DNA of 64,000 nucleotides from Bacillus sp. Marseille-Q1617 (GTDB lineage: Bacteria; Bacillota; Bacilli; Bacillales; Bacillaceae_B). The stretch spans positions 286,001 to 350,000 of the forward strand of contig NZ_CAHJXM010000002.1 in assembly GCF_903645295.1 (NCBI RefSeq), written 5' to 3'. The notes under the pieces were generated by a model. It made no database searches. It saw only the letters and a program-made list of their open reading frames with translations, and had not been told where the DNA came from. The position numbers and the translations under genes were made by a program. Position 1 is the first letter of the stretch; each line of letters begins with the position of its first letter. This document shows, piece by piece, positions 1 through 8,977 of the stretch.

Positions 1-2
1 TT

Positions 3-866
3 AAGAACTTAGATGAAATTGAAAAAACAAACTTCTGGCACGCGCTCATTATGCTGCAAAATAAATTTTCCGCAGCGAACGTACAAGATTTTTCGAACAG
101 GCTTAAGGAGCTTCCGGCAGCTGATTTTTATGAAACAGTTCTGCCGTATAAGAGCAGAAATCTTGAGACAATGAGAGTAGAAACAGCCGAACAGCATACA
201 AATCGGGATCTGTTTGAGCAATACGCTGCCAATTTTGAAGGTCATGAATTTTTAGGGGGATATATAAGTCATCTTGGACGGTATTCCTACGGGCAAATCA
301 GGGATCTGCTGATTACCATCATGGATGAATGGACCAGCTGGATCAGTCAAAACGAAAACTGGGAAAAGTGGCTCAAGGCGCTGGATTATGAGTGTAAGCA
401 GCAACGAAACCTTGATGCAAGAAATCCTGTTGAGGAAATTGAAAGAGTGACCGACGGGGTCAATTACCTCCCGGAACCCGGCGTATGGAAGGTTAAACTG
501 ATTCCCCATGCAGCCTACAGGCCGTGGATATTGGAAAAAAGGACCCCGGACACCAAGATTTTTTTCTACCCTTTAAAAGATGATTATCTAGCATCCCCGG
601 GCGAACCATCTTCGGAATTAGTCCGCGGCCACAAAGCCCTGGGGGACGAGCTCCGTCTGAAGCTGCTGTACCAGCTTATGAAAGGGCCGTTGTCGCTGCA
701 AGAATTGAGTGTTCAGTTTCAAACGTCTAAAACGTCGCTCCATCATCAGCTTTCACTATTAAAAGCGGCAAAATTTGTGGCCGCAGATAAAGGGGTTTAT
801 TCAGTGAACCCGCACAGGATCGAAACGTTTTCTGAAAAACTGAATCAATTCCTGGATACCAAATAA
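3..866 (+). CDS. ArsR-type winged-helix transcriptional regulator, 5' truncated by window edge
   Basis: The reading frame is open to the left edge: codons from position 3 run without a stop into the first ATG at 51, which has no ribosome binding site. The true start therefore lies outside the window. The last 90 or so residues form an ArsR-like winged helix (residues such as LRLKLLYQLMKG, then a recognition-helix segment TSKTSLHHQLSLL) that would bind DNA and repress. The larger N-terminal part is a family-specific region that I cannot assign to a ligand. The stop codon overlaps the ATG of the MFS exporter (TAATG), so the two are translationally coupled, and the regulator probably controls that exporter. 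The inducer is unknown. Confidence 0.8.
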   Translation, partial: KNLDEIEKTNFWHALIMLQNKFSAANVQDFSNRLKELPAADFYETVLPYKSRNLETMRVETAEQHTNRDLFEQYAANFEGHEFLGGYISHLGRYSYGQIRDLLITIMDEWTSWISQNENWEKWLKALDYECKQQRNLDARNPVEEIERVTDGVNYLPEPGVWKVKLIPHAAYRPWILEKRTPDTKIFFYPLKDDYLASPGEPSSELVRGHKALGDELRLKLLYQLMKGPLSLQELSVQFQTSKTSLHHQLSLLKAAKFVAADKGVYSVNPHRIETFSEKLNQFLDTK

Positions 867-2086
867 TGAAGAAATTCTCTAAATCATTCAAGGCACTTTG
901 GGCAGGGGAAGTCATATCAGAATTCGGCGGGGCGGCCGGAGGGATCATTAACGGATTGCTGTTATTTGAATTGACAGGCTCGAAAGAATGGATGGGCATC
1001 CTCTGGCTCGTTTACTTTATTCCTTCTCTGGTTTTGCAGGGAATCAGCGCCCCGTTTCTTAACCATGTGGTAAAAGAAAAGATGCTGAAGAGGATCCAAT
1101 TGATCCGGGCATTTGCTTATCTGCTTCCCCTGGCCGGCCATTTGACCGGCTCCCCGAACGGGATCATTACTGGATTGGTCCTGCTTCAATGCCTCTTGGG
1201 ACTGATGCAGCCGATTTACGCCAGTCTGTCATTTTCTTTGCTCCCCGATATTTGCAAGGAGGAAGAGCTCGCAGATGCAAACGTCTTGCTCGATGGCACC
1301 ATCAGGCTGATGAGTTTTCTTGCCCCGGGAGCCACTTCCTTATTACTTGTGGTCAGTCCGATGCATTTCATCTATGGTTTTTCCTGCGTCATGTTTCTTG
1401 CCAGTTATTTTGCACTGTCGCGAATCCCTCAAACCAGTACGAAAAAGGCGGCTGCATGGACAAAAAAATTCTGGTGGGAAGAGATGAAGGAGGGATACAA
1501 CACCTTTTTTCAATATCCCCGTCTTCTGCGCCTAACCATTCTTTCCTCTGCTGTACAGTTTGCAGTAGGGGCGGCTTTGGTGTTGAGTGTTCCCTTCATT
1601 CGCAGCGATCTGAATGGCGATGCCTGGCACTATGGGATCTTTTCCGGAGCATTTCCTGTCGGGTATGCTCTAGGCATGTTTTTACTGACCCGTGTATCGA
1701 AAAACGCGCAAACGATGTATTTAGGCTTGATAGGCGGCGGACTTTCCTTCGTATTCTTTTATTTTGTCCAATCGATCCCGTTGGCGTGGCTCTGTGAATT
1801 ATTCGGCGGCTTGATCTTTCCCTTGTTCAATGCCCAGAACGCCGCTCAGTTTCAAAAGGAAGCCCCGAGAGACCGCCTGTCACAGCTGAGTGCTGTGAGA
1901 CTCCTTTTCATCAGGTTGACGATGCCATTGGGGATCTTATTTGCCTCATCAGCGGTTCTCGGTACAAGACAAACCTACATGGTAGTTGGATTGGCCATCG
2001 TCATACCGGGATTATATTATTTCTTCACTTCATTTTTCCGGAGAGATTCCCGGCTGCCTGTGAAAGAAAACCAGAAGATTGGATAA
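866..2086 (+). CDS. MFS transporter (probable efflux)
   Basis: A 406-residue protein with about twelve hydrophobic segments, the usual length and layout of a major facilitator superfamily permease in the cytoplasmic membrane. The first helix follows a short basic N-terminus (MKKFSKSFKALW), and a long cytoplasmic loop sits in the middle near TSTKKAAAWTKKFWW. The start codon overlaps the stop of the upstream ArsR-type regulator, so the pair forms one transcription unit. In this arrangement the exporter is usually induced by the compound it removes. The substrate cannot be told from sequence. A bidirectional terminator follows immediately. Confidence 0.85.
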   Translation: MKKFSKSFKALWAGEVISEFGGAAGGIINGLLLFELTGSKEWMGILWLVYFIPSLVLQGISAPFLNHVVKEKMLKRIQLIRAFAYLLPLAGHLTGSPNGIITGLVLLQCLLGLMQPIYASLSFSLLPDICKEEELADANVLLDGTIRLMSFLAPGATSLLLVVSPMHFIYGFSCVMFLASYFALSRIPQTSTKKAAAWTKKFWWEEMKEGYNTFFQYPRLLRLTILSSAVQFAVGAALVLSVPFIRSDLNGDAWHYGIFSGAFPVGYALGMFLLTRVSKNAQTMYLGLIGGGLSFVFFYFVQSIPLAWLCELFGGLIFPLFNAQNAAQFQKEAPRDRLSQLSAVRLLFIRLTMPLGILFASSAVLGTRQTYMVVGLAIVIPGLYYFFTSFFRRDSRLPVKENQKIG

Positions 2087-2089
2087 AAA

Positions 2090-2121
2090 AAGCAGAACGG
2101 CCTCCTGAAGCCGTTCTGCTT
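2090..2121. terminator. Bidirectional intrinsic terminator between the MFS gene and uvsE
   Basis: A perfect 12-bp stem (AAGCAGAACGGC at 2090-2101 with GCCGTTCTGCTT at 2110-2121) lies between the convergent genes. The A-run at 2085-2091 supplies the U-tract for transcripts coming from the minus strand. The plus-strand tail is weak. Confidence 0.85.
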
Positions 2122-2127
2122 ACTAAA

Positions 2128-3081
2128 TCAATACTCCAGCACACCGCCGCTGATCCGCTTGACACCGCGGATGGAAGCGAGGTCTTCGGTCAGTTTCAGC
2201 ATGGCAAGGTCCTTGTCCTTCGCTTCGATCATGAAGTCGACATCCTGGCCGAATTTCTTCAGTGTTTTAAAAAAGGGTTTCACAAAATCCGGGTCCACAT
2301 AATCGGCATGGGATCGAAAGGCTTTTTCGGATTTTGGGGAAGAGATATGTATTTTGGGCACAAGATCCCGCCTGTCCCATGTCTTAAAGATGTCCTCAAG
2401 ATATGTTTCAAGAAGCTCGCTGCTGAGGTTCGCTTCATGATGGTGGATATCAAGCACCATCGGAATATCTTCCTTTTGACAGGCGGCAAGCGTCTCCTCC
2501 ACATTGTACGTCTTGTCGTCGTTCTCGAGCGTCATGATTTCCTTCACCTCGGGCGGGATCGAATTTAGGTTCTCGTGAAACCTCCCGAGCGCTCCTTTTT
2601 TATCCCCGTAGGTCCCGCCGATATGAATATTGATCACCGACTCCTTTTCGACTCCCATGTACTCAAGCATCCGGTAATGATACACCAAGTCCTTCACCGC
2701 ATTGTCGGTGACATGCTGCTTCGGGCTTGTGAACAACGTGAATTGATTCGGATGAAAACTCGCCCGGATCCCGAACGATTTGATGAGATCCCCGAGCTCC
2801 TTCCATTCATTTTTAAAAGGGGAGTAGAAATCCCACTCGACATCCGGGTGCGTCGCCAATGGGACGAGTGAGCTTGAAAGTCTGTACAGCTCAATCTCAT
2901 GGGCTCGACAATAATAAAGAATCCGTTTCGTATGCTCCAGATTCATCCTCGTCACTTCAATGAGCTTCTCCATGCGCTCCTCGTGAGGCAGCTCGGTGAA
3001 CCGTCTGTAAGTCATCGTTTTGGAGGGACTTGAATCCCACAAGGCAAGGGAATTTGCCACAAATCCCAGTCTCACTTTCAT
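2128..3081 (-). CDS. uvsE: UV DNA damage endonuclease UvsE
   Basis: A 317-residue TIM-barrel endonuclease of the UvsE/UvdE family. It nicks DNA 5' to UV photoproducts and starts alternative excision repair. The N-terminus VRLGFVANSLALWDSSPSKT, the FHPNQFTLF segment, the HIGGTYGDKKGAL segment and the metal-binding DIHHHEAN motif are typical. I chose the ATG at 3081 because a GGGAGGG site lies just upstream and the family begins with MKVRLG; a longer in-frame extension to 3168 would run into the neighbouring gene. It lies just behind clsB on the same strand (14 bp gap), as ywjE-ywjD do in B. subtilis, so the two are probably cotranscribed. Confidence 0.93.
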   Translation of the reverse strand: MKVRLGFVANSLALWDSSPSKTMTYRRFTELPHEERMEKLIEVTRMNLEHTKRILYYCRAHEIELYRLSSSLVPLATHPDVEWDFYSPFKNEWKELGDLIKSFGIRASFHPNQFTLFTSPKQHVTDNAVKDLVYHYRMLEYMGVEKESVINIHIGGTYGDKKGALGRFHENLNSIPPEVKEIMTLENDDKTYNVEETLAACQKEDIPMVLDIHHHEANLSSELLETYLEDIFKTWDRRDLVPKIHISSPKSEKAFRSHADYVDPDFVKPFFKTLKKFGQDVDFMIEAKDKDLAMLKLTEDLASIRGVKRISGGVLEY

Positions 3082-3094
3082 GCTGCAGCCCTCC

Positions 3095-4300
3095 CTAAAG
3101 CAGAATGGAAATCGCCGAAGCGACCTTCTCCTTAAATTTTGTAAAGAAAGATACAGACTCCAAATCACTGGCAGTCAATCGATCGGATGCCTGTATGTCT
3201 TTATCGATTTCTTTTTTTACTATTTCAATAAAATGTTTATCATAGATCAGATTATTAAGCTCAAGATTGAGGAAAAAGCTCCGCTGATCGAAGTTCGCTG
3301 TTCCTATATCACAAATGTGATCATCGACCATCATGATCTTTCCGTGATAAAAACCGTTCATATATTGATACACCAACGCCCCTTTTGCAAGAAGCGGCCT
3401 GAAATAGGGAAAGGCCGCTTCCTTCACCAGGGCATGGTCCGCCTGATCCGGCACGATGATCGTCAGTTTAACGCCCCGGTCGAGCGCATTCATCAGTTTG
3501 TCCATCAAGTGACTGGTCGGAATGAAGTAAGGAGAACCGATGAAGATGGATTCTTCCGCTTCCTCGATGAACTCCCCGAAAAACTGCTCGATGTTGACAC
3601 CCTCGGTAGGGAAAATCCGATGCTTCATACTCCCTTTTTCGGAAGAGGGAAAGTAAAGCGAATCGTTTTTTAAATCCTGCTGCGTCGCACGGTGCCAGTC
3701 GATAATAAATTCAGATTGAAGGTCGAGGACCCCTTCCCCTTCCATTCTCATATGATAATCTCTCCAAGGGGACAGCTCCGGCTTATCATTTTCATCGATG
3801 TATTCCTTCCCGACATTGTATCCTCCAAGATAACCGATTTTCCCATCAATCACGGTGATTTTCCGGTGATTTCGCTGCTGGGAGGAAAAGAATAGGTAAG
3901 GGAATTTCACTTTCTGGGCGTAAGCGACTTCTACACCTACCGTCTTCAGCATATGCACTTTATACCTTGGCACCTGCAGACTTCCGATTTGATCCATAAG
4001 CAGCCGGACTTTCACGCCCTGTTTGGCCTTTTCCTTCAGAAGGTCCATGAAACGGTAGCCAAGATGATCATTTTGAACAATATAAAACAGAATATGAATA
4101 GAAGATTCCGCATTTTTGATATCCGTAAACATTTTATCGAACAATTCAGGTCCACGGGAAATCAACGTTATATCACTATAACGATCCTCGTATGTTCGTC
4201 TGGTACGGGTACGAATGAACTTACTTCGTCCCAGCTTGAAATCAACCACGATCCAGGCAATCAAAAATCCAATTATTAACAGTGTGTAAACCAACCACAT
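3095..4300 (-). CDS. clsB: Cardiolipin synthase (phospholipase D family), ClsB/YwjE type
   Basis: About 401 residues: one N-terminal membrane helix (MWLVYTLLIIGFLIAWIVV) followed by two phospholipase D domains, each with its HxK motif. The first is in NHRKITVIDGKIGYLGG and the second in YHGKIMMVDD followed by the IGTANFDQRSF segment. Such enzymes condense phosphatidylglycerol molecules to cardiolipin at the cytoplasmic membrane. I prefer the ATG at 4300, which has a GAGAG site at a suitable distance; a GTG at 4309 has none. The length is shorter than the main ClsA because it has only one membrane helix, which fits the minor synthase YwjE. Its neighbour uvsE supports the assignment by synteny. 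Confidence 0.88.
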   Translation of the reverse strand: MWLVYTLLIIGFLIAWIVVDFKLGRSKFIRTRTRRTYEDRYSDITLISRGPELFDKMFTDIKNAESSIHILFYIVQNDHLGYRFMDLLKEKAKQGVKVRLLMDQIGSLQVPRYKVHMLKTVGVEVAYAQKVKFPYLFFSSQQRNHRKITVIDGKIGYLGGYNVGKEYIDENDKPELSPWRDYHMRMEGEGVLDLQSEFIIDWHRATQQDLKNDSLYFPSSEKGSMKHRIFPTEGVNIEQFFGEFIEEAEESIFIGSPYFIPTSHLMDKLMNALDRGVKLTIIVPDQADHALVKEAAFPYFRPLLAKGALVYQYMNGFYHGKIMMVDDHICDIGTANFDQRSFFLNLELNNLIYDKHFIEIVKKEIDKDIQASDRLTASDLESVSFFTKFKEKVASAISILL

Positions 4301-4483
4301 TCGTATCACTCTCTCATCGTCAATAGGCTTAGTATGTCCGGTAACTTGTATTGTGTTCCATAATTTTTTATTCCCTGTAACAATAAGACTCGAAACCTTT
4401 TCTTCATACTTTTCGACTATGGAAGAAAAAGGGGCTTATGAATCATTCCTAAAATGAATGAGTTGTTTCGAGATTTAAGTCGT

Positions 4484-4618
4484 TCCAGCGGTTGATTGGA
4501 GTCAGGACGAAGACTCCCGCGGGAAGAGTAGCTAATGTGAGACGTGTCTAGCTACGGGGCTTAGAGGCTCACGGGCCGCCCGCGGAAAGCGTAATCCTGC
4601 ACGGAAATCATTTGCGGT
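4484..4618 (+). repeat. Family A structured repeat, copy A1
   Basis: First of nine copies of an approximately 138-bp element. The ends pair: TGATT with AATCA, and CAGGA with TCCTG. Where other copies carry GGAAGAC/GTCTTCC, both arms have changed here. It contains a 24-bp remnant (4545-4568) matching one end of the module nested in copies A3 and A6. It sits in the gap between clsB and fadF, which otherwise holds only the fadF promoter. Confidence 0.85.
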
Positions 4619-4647
4619 GATCAGAGAAGTTTCTTTTAAAAAAATCG

Positions 4648-4676
4648 TTGACTGAATGCTCATTCATTATATAATG
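4648..4676 (+). promoter_or_regulatory. fadF promoter with FadR-like operator
   Basis: TTGACT (4648-4653) and TATAAT (4670-4675) are separated by 16 bp. The palindrome TGAATGCTCATTCA (4653-4666) overlaps the -35 box and fills most of the spacer. Its arms match those of the Bacillus FadR (YsiA) box (TGAATGA...TCATTCA), although the centre is shorter than the usual 18-bp site. Repression in the absence of long-chain acyl-CoA is the inference. Confidence 0.65.
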
Positions 4677-4773
4677 GACATAAGGACATTTTTCTGAATA
4701 TTAATTTGGTTTGTAAAAGTTTGAACAAAGGGGGAAGTTCATTTACGAACCGAAAAAGGGGGAGAGACTTGAG

Positions 4774-6888
4774 ATGAATATATTACTCATTCTCAATTGG
4801 ATTGCGTTCATTTTTGTAACCGTTTACGCAGTGAGTCTGTTTGTGTATGTGGTCAAAACAAGAATTGAATATATCAAACTTGGTAATAAAGTCGAATTTG
4901 ATAAACGATTCAAAGAACGCTTCGAAAAAATCATGGTCAATGTTTTCGGACAGAAAAAGCTCTTGAAGGATAAGAAAAGTGGAGCGATCCACGTCATGTT
5001 CTTCTATGGCTTTATTTTAGTACAATTCGGGGCGATCGACTTCATCATCAAAGGACTCGCACCGGGAAGCCACCTGCCGCTTGGACCGTTGTATCCAGGC
5101 TTCACGTTCTTCCAGGAACTCGTCACACTGATGATCCTCGTCGCTGTCGTGTGGGCGTTCCACCGACGTTACGTTGAAAAGCTCGTCCGTTTAAAAAGAG
5201 GCTTCAAATCAGGACTCGTTCTTTTATTCATCGGGGGCTTGATGCTTTCCGTCCTGGTCGGAAACGGGATGAGCCTGATCTGGCATGGCGAAGAGCTTGC
5301 CTGGACTGAGCCGGTCGCGTCACTGATTGCAGGAGCACTCGGTGCCATCGGTGAAACGGCATCCATCGTGATTTTCTACATCGCATGGTGGATCCACTTG
5401 ATTTTCTTACTTGCTTTCTTGGTGTACGTGCCGCAGTCAAAGCACGCCCACTTGATCGCAGGACCAGCCAATGTGTTTTTTAACCGTTTAGACAACCCTG
5501 GAAAACTGAAGCCGATCGACTTTGAAGACGAAACGGCAGAAAGCTTCGGGGTAGGAAAAATAGAAGAATTCAACCAGCACCAGATGATCGATTTCTACGC
5601 CTGTGTGGAATGCGGACGCTGTACGAATATGTGTCCGGCAACCGGTACAGGGAAAATGCTTTCGCCGATGGATCTGATTGTGAAGCTGCGTGACCACCTG
5701 ACGAATCATGGTGCAGCCGTTACGCAAAAGAAACCATGGGTGCCTACATTTGCTTTCAACGGGACGAAAGGAAACCAGCTTGCGATGGCAGGTGCGACAC
5801 AGGCAGCTGAAGAAGCGGCTGCCGGTGCAGCATACAGCCCATCCCTGATTGGGGACGTCATCACGGAAGAGGAAATCTGGGCGTGTACAACATGCCGTAA
5901 CTGTGAAGACCAATGTCCGGTCATGAATGAGCACGTCGATAAAATCATCGACCTTCGCCGTTATCTGGTACTGACAGAAGGAAAAATGGATGCCGATGCC
6001 CAGCGCGCAATGCAAAACATCGAGCGCCAGGGAAATCCATGGGGCCTTAACCGAAAAGAACGTGAAAACTGGCGTGAAGCGAGAGAAGACGTTCACATCC
6101 CGACGGTGAAAGAAATGAAAAAAGCCGGGGAAGACTTCGAATACTTATTCTGGGTCGGATCCATGGGTTCATTTGATAACCGAAGCCAAAAAATCGCGCT
6201 TTCGTTTGCGAAGCTTCTGAATGAAGCAGGCGTGAAGTTCGCGATCCTTGGGAACAAGGAGAAAAACTCCGGTGACACACCTCGCCGCCTGGGTAACGAG
6301 TTCTTATTCCAGGAGCTTGCGACGAACAACATCGCCGAGTTCGAAAAGCATGAAATAAAGAAAATCATCACGATCGACCCGCATGCGTATAACATTTTCA
6401 AAAATGAATATCCTGACTTCGGCTTGGAAGCAGAGGTCTATCACCATACAGAGCTTCTGTATGACCTGGTGAAGGAAGGCCGATTGAAGCCTCAGTATGA
6501 AGTCAACGAAACGATCACGTTCCATGATTCCTGCTACCTGGGCCGTTACAACGAAGTATACGATCCGCCGCGTGAAATCCTTAAAGCGATTTCCGGCGTG
6601 AAACTCGTTGAAATGGAACGTAACCGCGAAAAGGGAATGTGCTGTGGAGCCGGCGGGGGACTCATGTGGATGGAAGAAGACACAGGCCACCGCGTCAACG
6701 TCTCACGTACAGAACAGGCACTTGCTGTCAGCCCGTCCGTCATCAGCTCAGGCTGTCCTTACTGCCTGACGATGCTATCAGATGGAACGAAAGCCAAGGA
6801 AGTCGAAGAAAACGTCTCAACACTCGACGTTGCCGAGCTTCTTGAAAAAGCAGTCTGCGGTGACCGGAAGGATGAGGTAGTGGCTTAA
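4774..6888 (+). CDS. fadF: FadF-type iron-sulfur membrane oxidoreductase (heterodisulfide reductase-related)
   Basis: 704 residues. The N-terminal 220 carry about five membrane helices. Two 4Fe-4S motifs follow: CVECGRCTNMCP (Cys277, 280, 283, 287) and CTTCRNCEDQCP (Cys371, 374, 377, 381). Two CCG domains lie at the C-terminus (around Cys587 and Cys623-624 in MCCGAGGG). The family (YwjF/FadF in B. subtilis) is encoded with acyl-CoA dehydrogenases and probably passes their electrons to the membrane quinone pool; that role is inferred from context. The start follows an AAAGGGGGAGAG site. The promoter contains a FadR-like box, and a terminator follows at 6919, so it seems to be transcribed separately from the genes downstream. 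Confidence 0.9.
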   Translation: MNILLILNWIAFIFVTVYAVSLFVYVVKTRIEYIKLGNKVEFDKRFKERFEKIMVNVFGQKKLLKDKKSGAIHVMFFYGFILVQFGAIDFIIKGLAPGSHLPLGPLYPGFTFFQELVTLMILVAVVWAFHRRYVEKLVRLKRGFKSGLVLLFIGGLMLSVLVGNGMSLIWHGEELAWTEPVASLIAGALGAIGETASIVIFYIAWWIHLIFLLAFLVYVPQSKHAHLIAGPANVFFNRLDNPGKLKPIDFEDETAESFGVGKIEEFNQHQMIDFYACVECGRCTNMCPATGTGKMLSPMDLIVKLRDHLTNHGAAVTQKKPWVPTFAFNGTKGNQLAMAGATQAAEEAAAGAAYSPSLIGDVITEEEIWACTTCRNCEDQCPVMNEHVDKIIDLRRYLVLTEGKMDADAQRAMQNIERQGNPWGLNRKERENWREAREDVHIPTVKEMKKAGEDFEYLFWVGSMGSFDNRSQKIALSFAKLLNEAGVKFAILGNKEKNSGDTPRRLGNEFLFQELATNNIAEFEKHEIKKIITIDPHAYNIFKNEYPDFGLEAEVYHHTELLYDLVKEGRLKPQYEVNETITFHDSCYLGRYNEVYDPPREILKAISGVKLVEMERNREKGMCCGAGGGLMWMEEDTGHRVNVSRTEQALAVSPSVISSGCPYCLTMLSDGTKAKEVEENVSTLDVAELLEKAVCGDRKDEVVA

Positions 6889-6918
6889 GCCCTGCATCTA
6901 CTCAACGTTATCTGTAAA

Positions 6919-6967
6919 AGGAGTGAAACAACATAATACTCATTATGGCGTTTCACTCCTATTTATT
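6919..6967 (+). terminator. Intrinsic terminator after fadF
   Basis: An 11-bp stem (AGGAGTGAAAC at 6919-6929 with GTTTCACTCCT at 6950-6960) is followed by ATTTATTTTT. The loop is about 20 nt. Confidence 0.75.
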
Positions 6968-7054
6968 TTTCTAGAATAGTAATTTAAATGAAAAATAAAA
7001 ACTTTCTAAAAAATCATTACGTTTTACACAATTTTGAAGTACAATGGAAGTAGT

Positions 7055-7084
7055 GAAGGGACGGAATCTGTCCCTTCCTCTTTT
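7055..7084 (+). other. Hairpin in the thiolase leader
   Basis: GAAGGGAC (7055-7062) pairs with GTCCCTTC (7070-7077), followed by CTCTTTT. It lies about 200 nt before the thiolase start, in the otherwise featureless gap 6968-7273. It could be a weak terminator or attenuator, but no competing structure is evident. Confidence 0.35.
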
Positions 7085-7273
7085 GGGATTTGGTCGAGCG
7101 AGCGTTCAGTCGCAATAGCAGAAGCGGCTCTTACATGCAGATCAGCCACAATAAAATACAGCAACCGGGACACTTTCCCGGAGCACTGAAGAACAACCTG
7201 ATACTTACTGGATTTTTTGAAAGCGTATACAAAAATATGATTCTCAAACTGAACAATAAGGAGAGGGATTTAC

Positions 7274-8461
7274 ATGGGAAAAACGGTTATTTTAGATGGG
7301 GCCAGAACTCCTTTCGGTAAGTTTGGAGGCGGATTGAGCAGTTTTACAGCTTCCGAGCTTGGCGGATTTGCCGTGAAGGAAGCATTGAATAGAGCGGGGG
7401 TCAGCGGTGAAGACATCGATGAAGTGATCCTCGGTTCCGTCCTGCAGGGAGGACAGGGACAGATCCCTTCCCGCCAGGCATCGCGTCACGCAGGCCTGCC
7501 TTGGAATGTGAAGACGGAAACGATCAATAAAGTGTGTGCATCCGGGATGAGAAGTGTGACGATGGCCGATCAGATCATCCGCGCCGGGGACGGGGAAGTA
7601 ATCGTTGCCGGAGGAATGGAATCGATGTCGAATGCGCCATATATTCTGCCTAAAGCACGCTGGGGATTCAAAATGGGTGACTCAAGTGTGAAGGATCTGA
7701 TGGTTCACGACGGTCTGACATGCAGCTTCAACAACGTTCACATGGGGACGTACGGAAACGCTACAGCGAAGGAATTCGAACTAACAAGGGAAGACCAGGA
7801 TCGCTGGGCATTAAGAAGCCATGAACTTGCGGTGAAGGCGACTGAGGATGGGAAGCTTGGCGAGGAAATCGTGCCGGTGGAAGTGCCGCAGCGCAAAGGT
7901 GATCCAGTGGTTGTCGATCGTGACGAAGCACCTCGTAAGGATACTTCCAGTGAAGTACTGGCTAAATTAGGTCCGGTATTCGGTTCAGACGGAACGATCA
8001 CGGCAGGTAACGCACCGGGGGTCAATGACGGAGCGGCAGCGATGATCCTGATGAGTGAGGAACGTGCTGAAAAAGAAGGCAAAAAACCATTGGCGACGAT
8101 CCTGGGTCATACGGCAATTGCAGTGGAAGCAAAGGACTTCCCGCAGACGCCTGGACTTGTCATCAACGAGCTATTAAAGAAAACAGGTAAATCACTAGAA
8201 GAAATCGACCTATTCGAAATAAACGAAGCATTCGCGGCAGTGGCATTGACAAGCGGCAAGATTGCCGGTCTCGATCCTGAAAAAATCAACGTAAACGGCG
8301 GCGCTGTTGCCCTCGGCCACCCGATCGGGGCAAGCGGAGCACGCATCATCCTGACACTTGCTTACGAACTGAAACGCCGCGGCGGCGGAATCGGAATTGC
8401 GTCCATCTGTTCCGGTGGCGGCCAGGGAGATGCGGTTATGATTGAGGTGCCGAAGCAGTAG
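7274..8461 (+). CDS. Acetyl-CoA C-acetyltransferase (thiolase)
   Basis: 395 residues, normal for a tetrameric thiolase II. The nucleophile is Cys88 in [10 protein letters not shown]. The second half has the NEAFAAV loop, His349 in [17 protein letters not shown] and Cys379 in CSGGGQGD, so the active site is complete. It condenses two acetyl-CoA or splits acetoacetyl-CoA, the last step of beta-oxidation. The ATG follows AAGGAGAGGG. It heads the run of acyl-CoA genes that continues with the 3-hydroxyacyl-CoA dehydrogenase and two acyl-CoA dehydrogenases. It is similar to B. subtilis MmgA/YhfS; I cannot decide between these. Confidence 0.92.
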   Translation: MGKTVILDGARTPFGKFGGGLSSFTASELGGFAVKEALNRAGVSGEDIDEVILGSVLQGGQGQIPSRQASRHAGLPWNVKTETINKVCASGMRSVTMADQIIRAGDGEVIVAGGMESMSNAPYILPKARWGFKMGDSSVKDLMVHDGLTCSFNNVHMGTYGNATAKEFELTREDQDRWALRSHELAVKATEDGKLGEEIVPVEVPQRKGDPVVVDRDEAPRKDTSSEVLAKLGPVFGSDGTITAGNAPGVNDGAAAMILMSEERAEKEGKKPLATILGHTAIAVEAKDFPQTPGLVINELLKKTGKSLEEIDLFEINEAFAAVALTSGKIAGLDPEKINVNGGAVALGHPIGASGARIILTLAYELKRRGGGIGIASICSGGGQGDAVMIEVPKQ

Positions 8462-8507
8462 GCTGCGGATTTTGGAATGGTAGATTGGTAGAGTTTTAAG
8501 TTAGAGT

Positions 8508-8785
8508 TGGGTGCCTGGCTCGATTTGGTGGTTTTGAGCCAGGTTCAAATGAAGTGTTTTGAGCCAGGCTCAAACCGGGTCATCTGAGCCAGGCACCTTA
8601 TGGAGTTTAGCGGTGCCAGGAACAAACGAGCCATGTTGTGCCAGGAACAATCGATGCACTTTGTGCCAGGCACAAATCAAGCAACCTTAGCCAGGCACCG
8701 CACCGGGCTCGCCGGTGTACCAGGTACAAAAGGCAGCCAGTGTACCTGGTACAAATCAACGGGCCTGGACCAGGTACACAAATTC
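8508..8785. repeat. Family B array: 13-bp palindromes at 25-bp spacing (about 11 units)
   Basis: Successive units are centred on CCAGG/CCTGG: TTGAGCCAGGCTCAAA types first, then TGTGCCAGGCACA types, then TGTACCAGGTACA types. Well-preserved units are 13 bp plus a 12-bp spacer. Substitutions in one arm are usually matched in the other. The array lies between the thiolase and the dehydrogenase. Confidence 0.85.
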
Positions 8786-8800
8786 GAAATTTCAAATTTA

Positions 8801-8938
8801 TCCAGCAGTTGGTTGGAGTGGAAGACGAAGACTCCTGCGGGAAGAGTAGCTGATGTGAGACCCCGCAGGAACGAAGTGACGAGGAGGCTCACGGGCTACC
8901 CGCGGAAAGCGAAGTCTTCCACGGAAACCAACTGCGGT
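8801..8938 (+). repeat. Family A structured repeat, copy A2
   Basis: A complete copy. Outer arms CAGTTGGTT and AACCAACTG pair over 9 bp, and GTGGAAGAC pairs with GTCTTCCAC. The GGTT/AACC pair replaces the GATT/AATC pair of most other copies. It ends 40 bp before the dehydrogenase start. Confidence 0.88.
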
Positions 8939-8977
8939 ATAGAGGGACCATTTTTCAATCAAAGGGGAGAACAAACA

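Noticed and set aside
4447..4473. TCATTC...GAATGA inverted repeat as a second FadR site
   Set aside because: The half-sites are in the reverse order to the FadR box, and it is about 180 bp from the fadF promoter; probably chance.
7055..7273. T-box or other known riboswitch before the thiolase
   Set aside because: Only one simple hairpin is present; the T-box sequence and other aptamer hallmarks are absent.
8508..8785. Palindrome arrays as CRISPR
   Set aside because: Cores are 13 bp and spacers 12 bp, the cores vary, and there are no cas genes in the window. The dimensions do not fit any CRISPR type.
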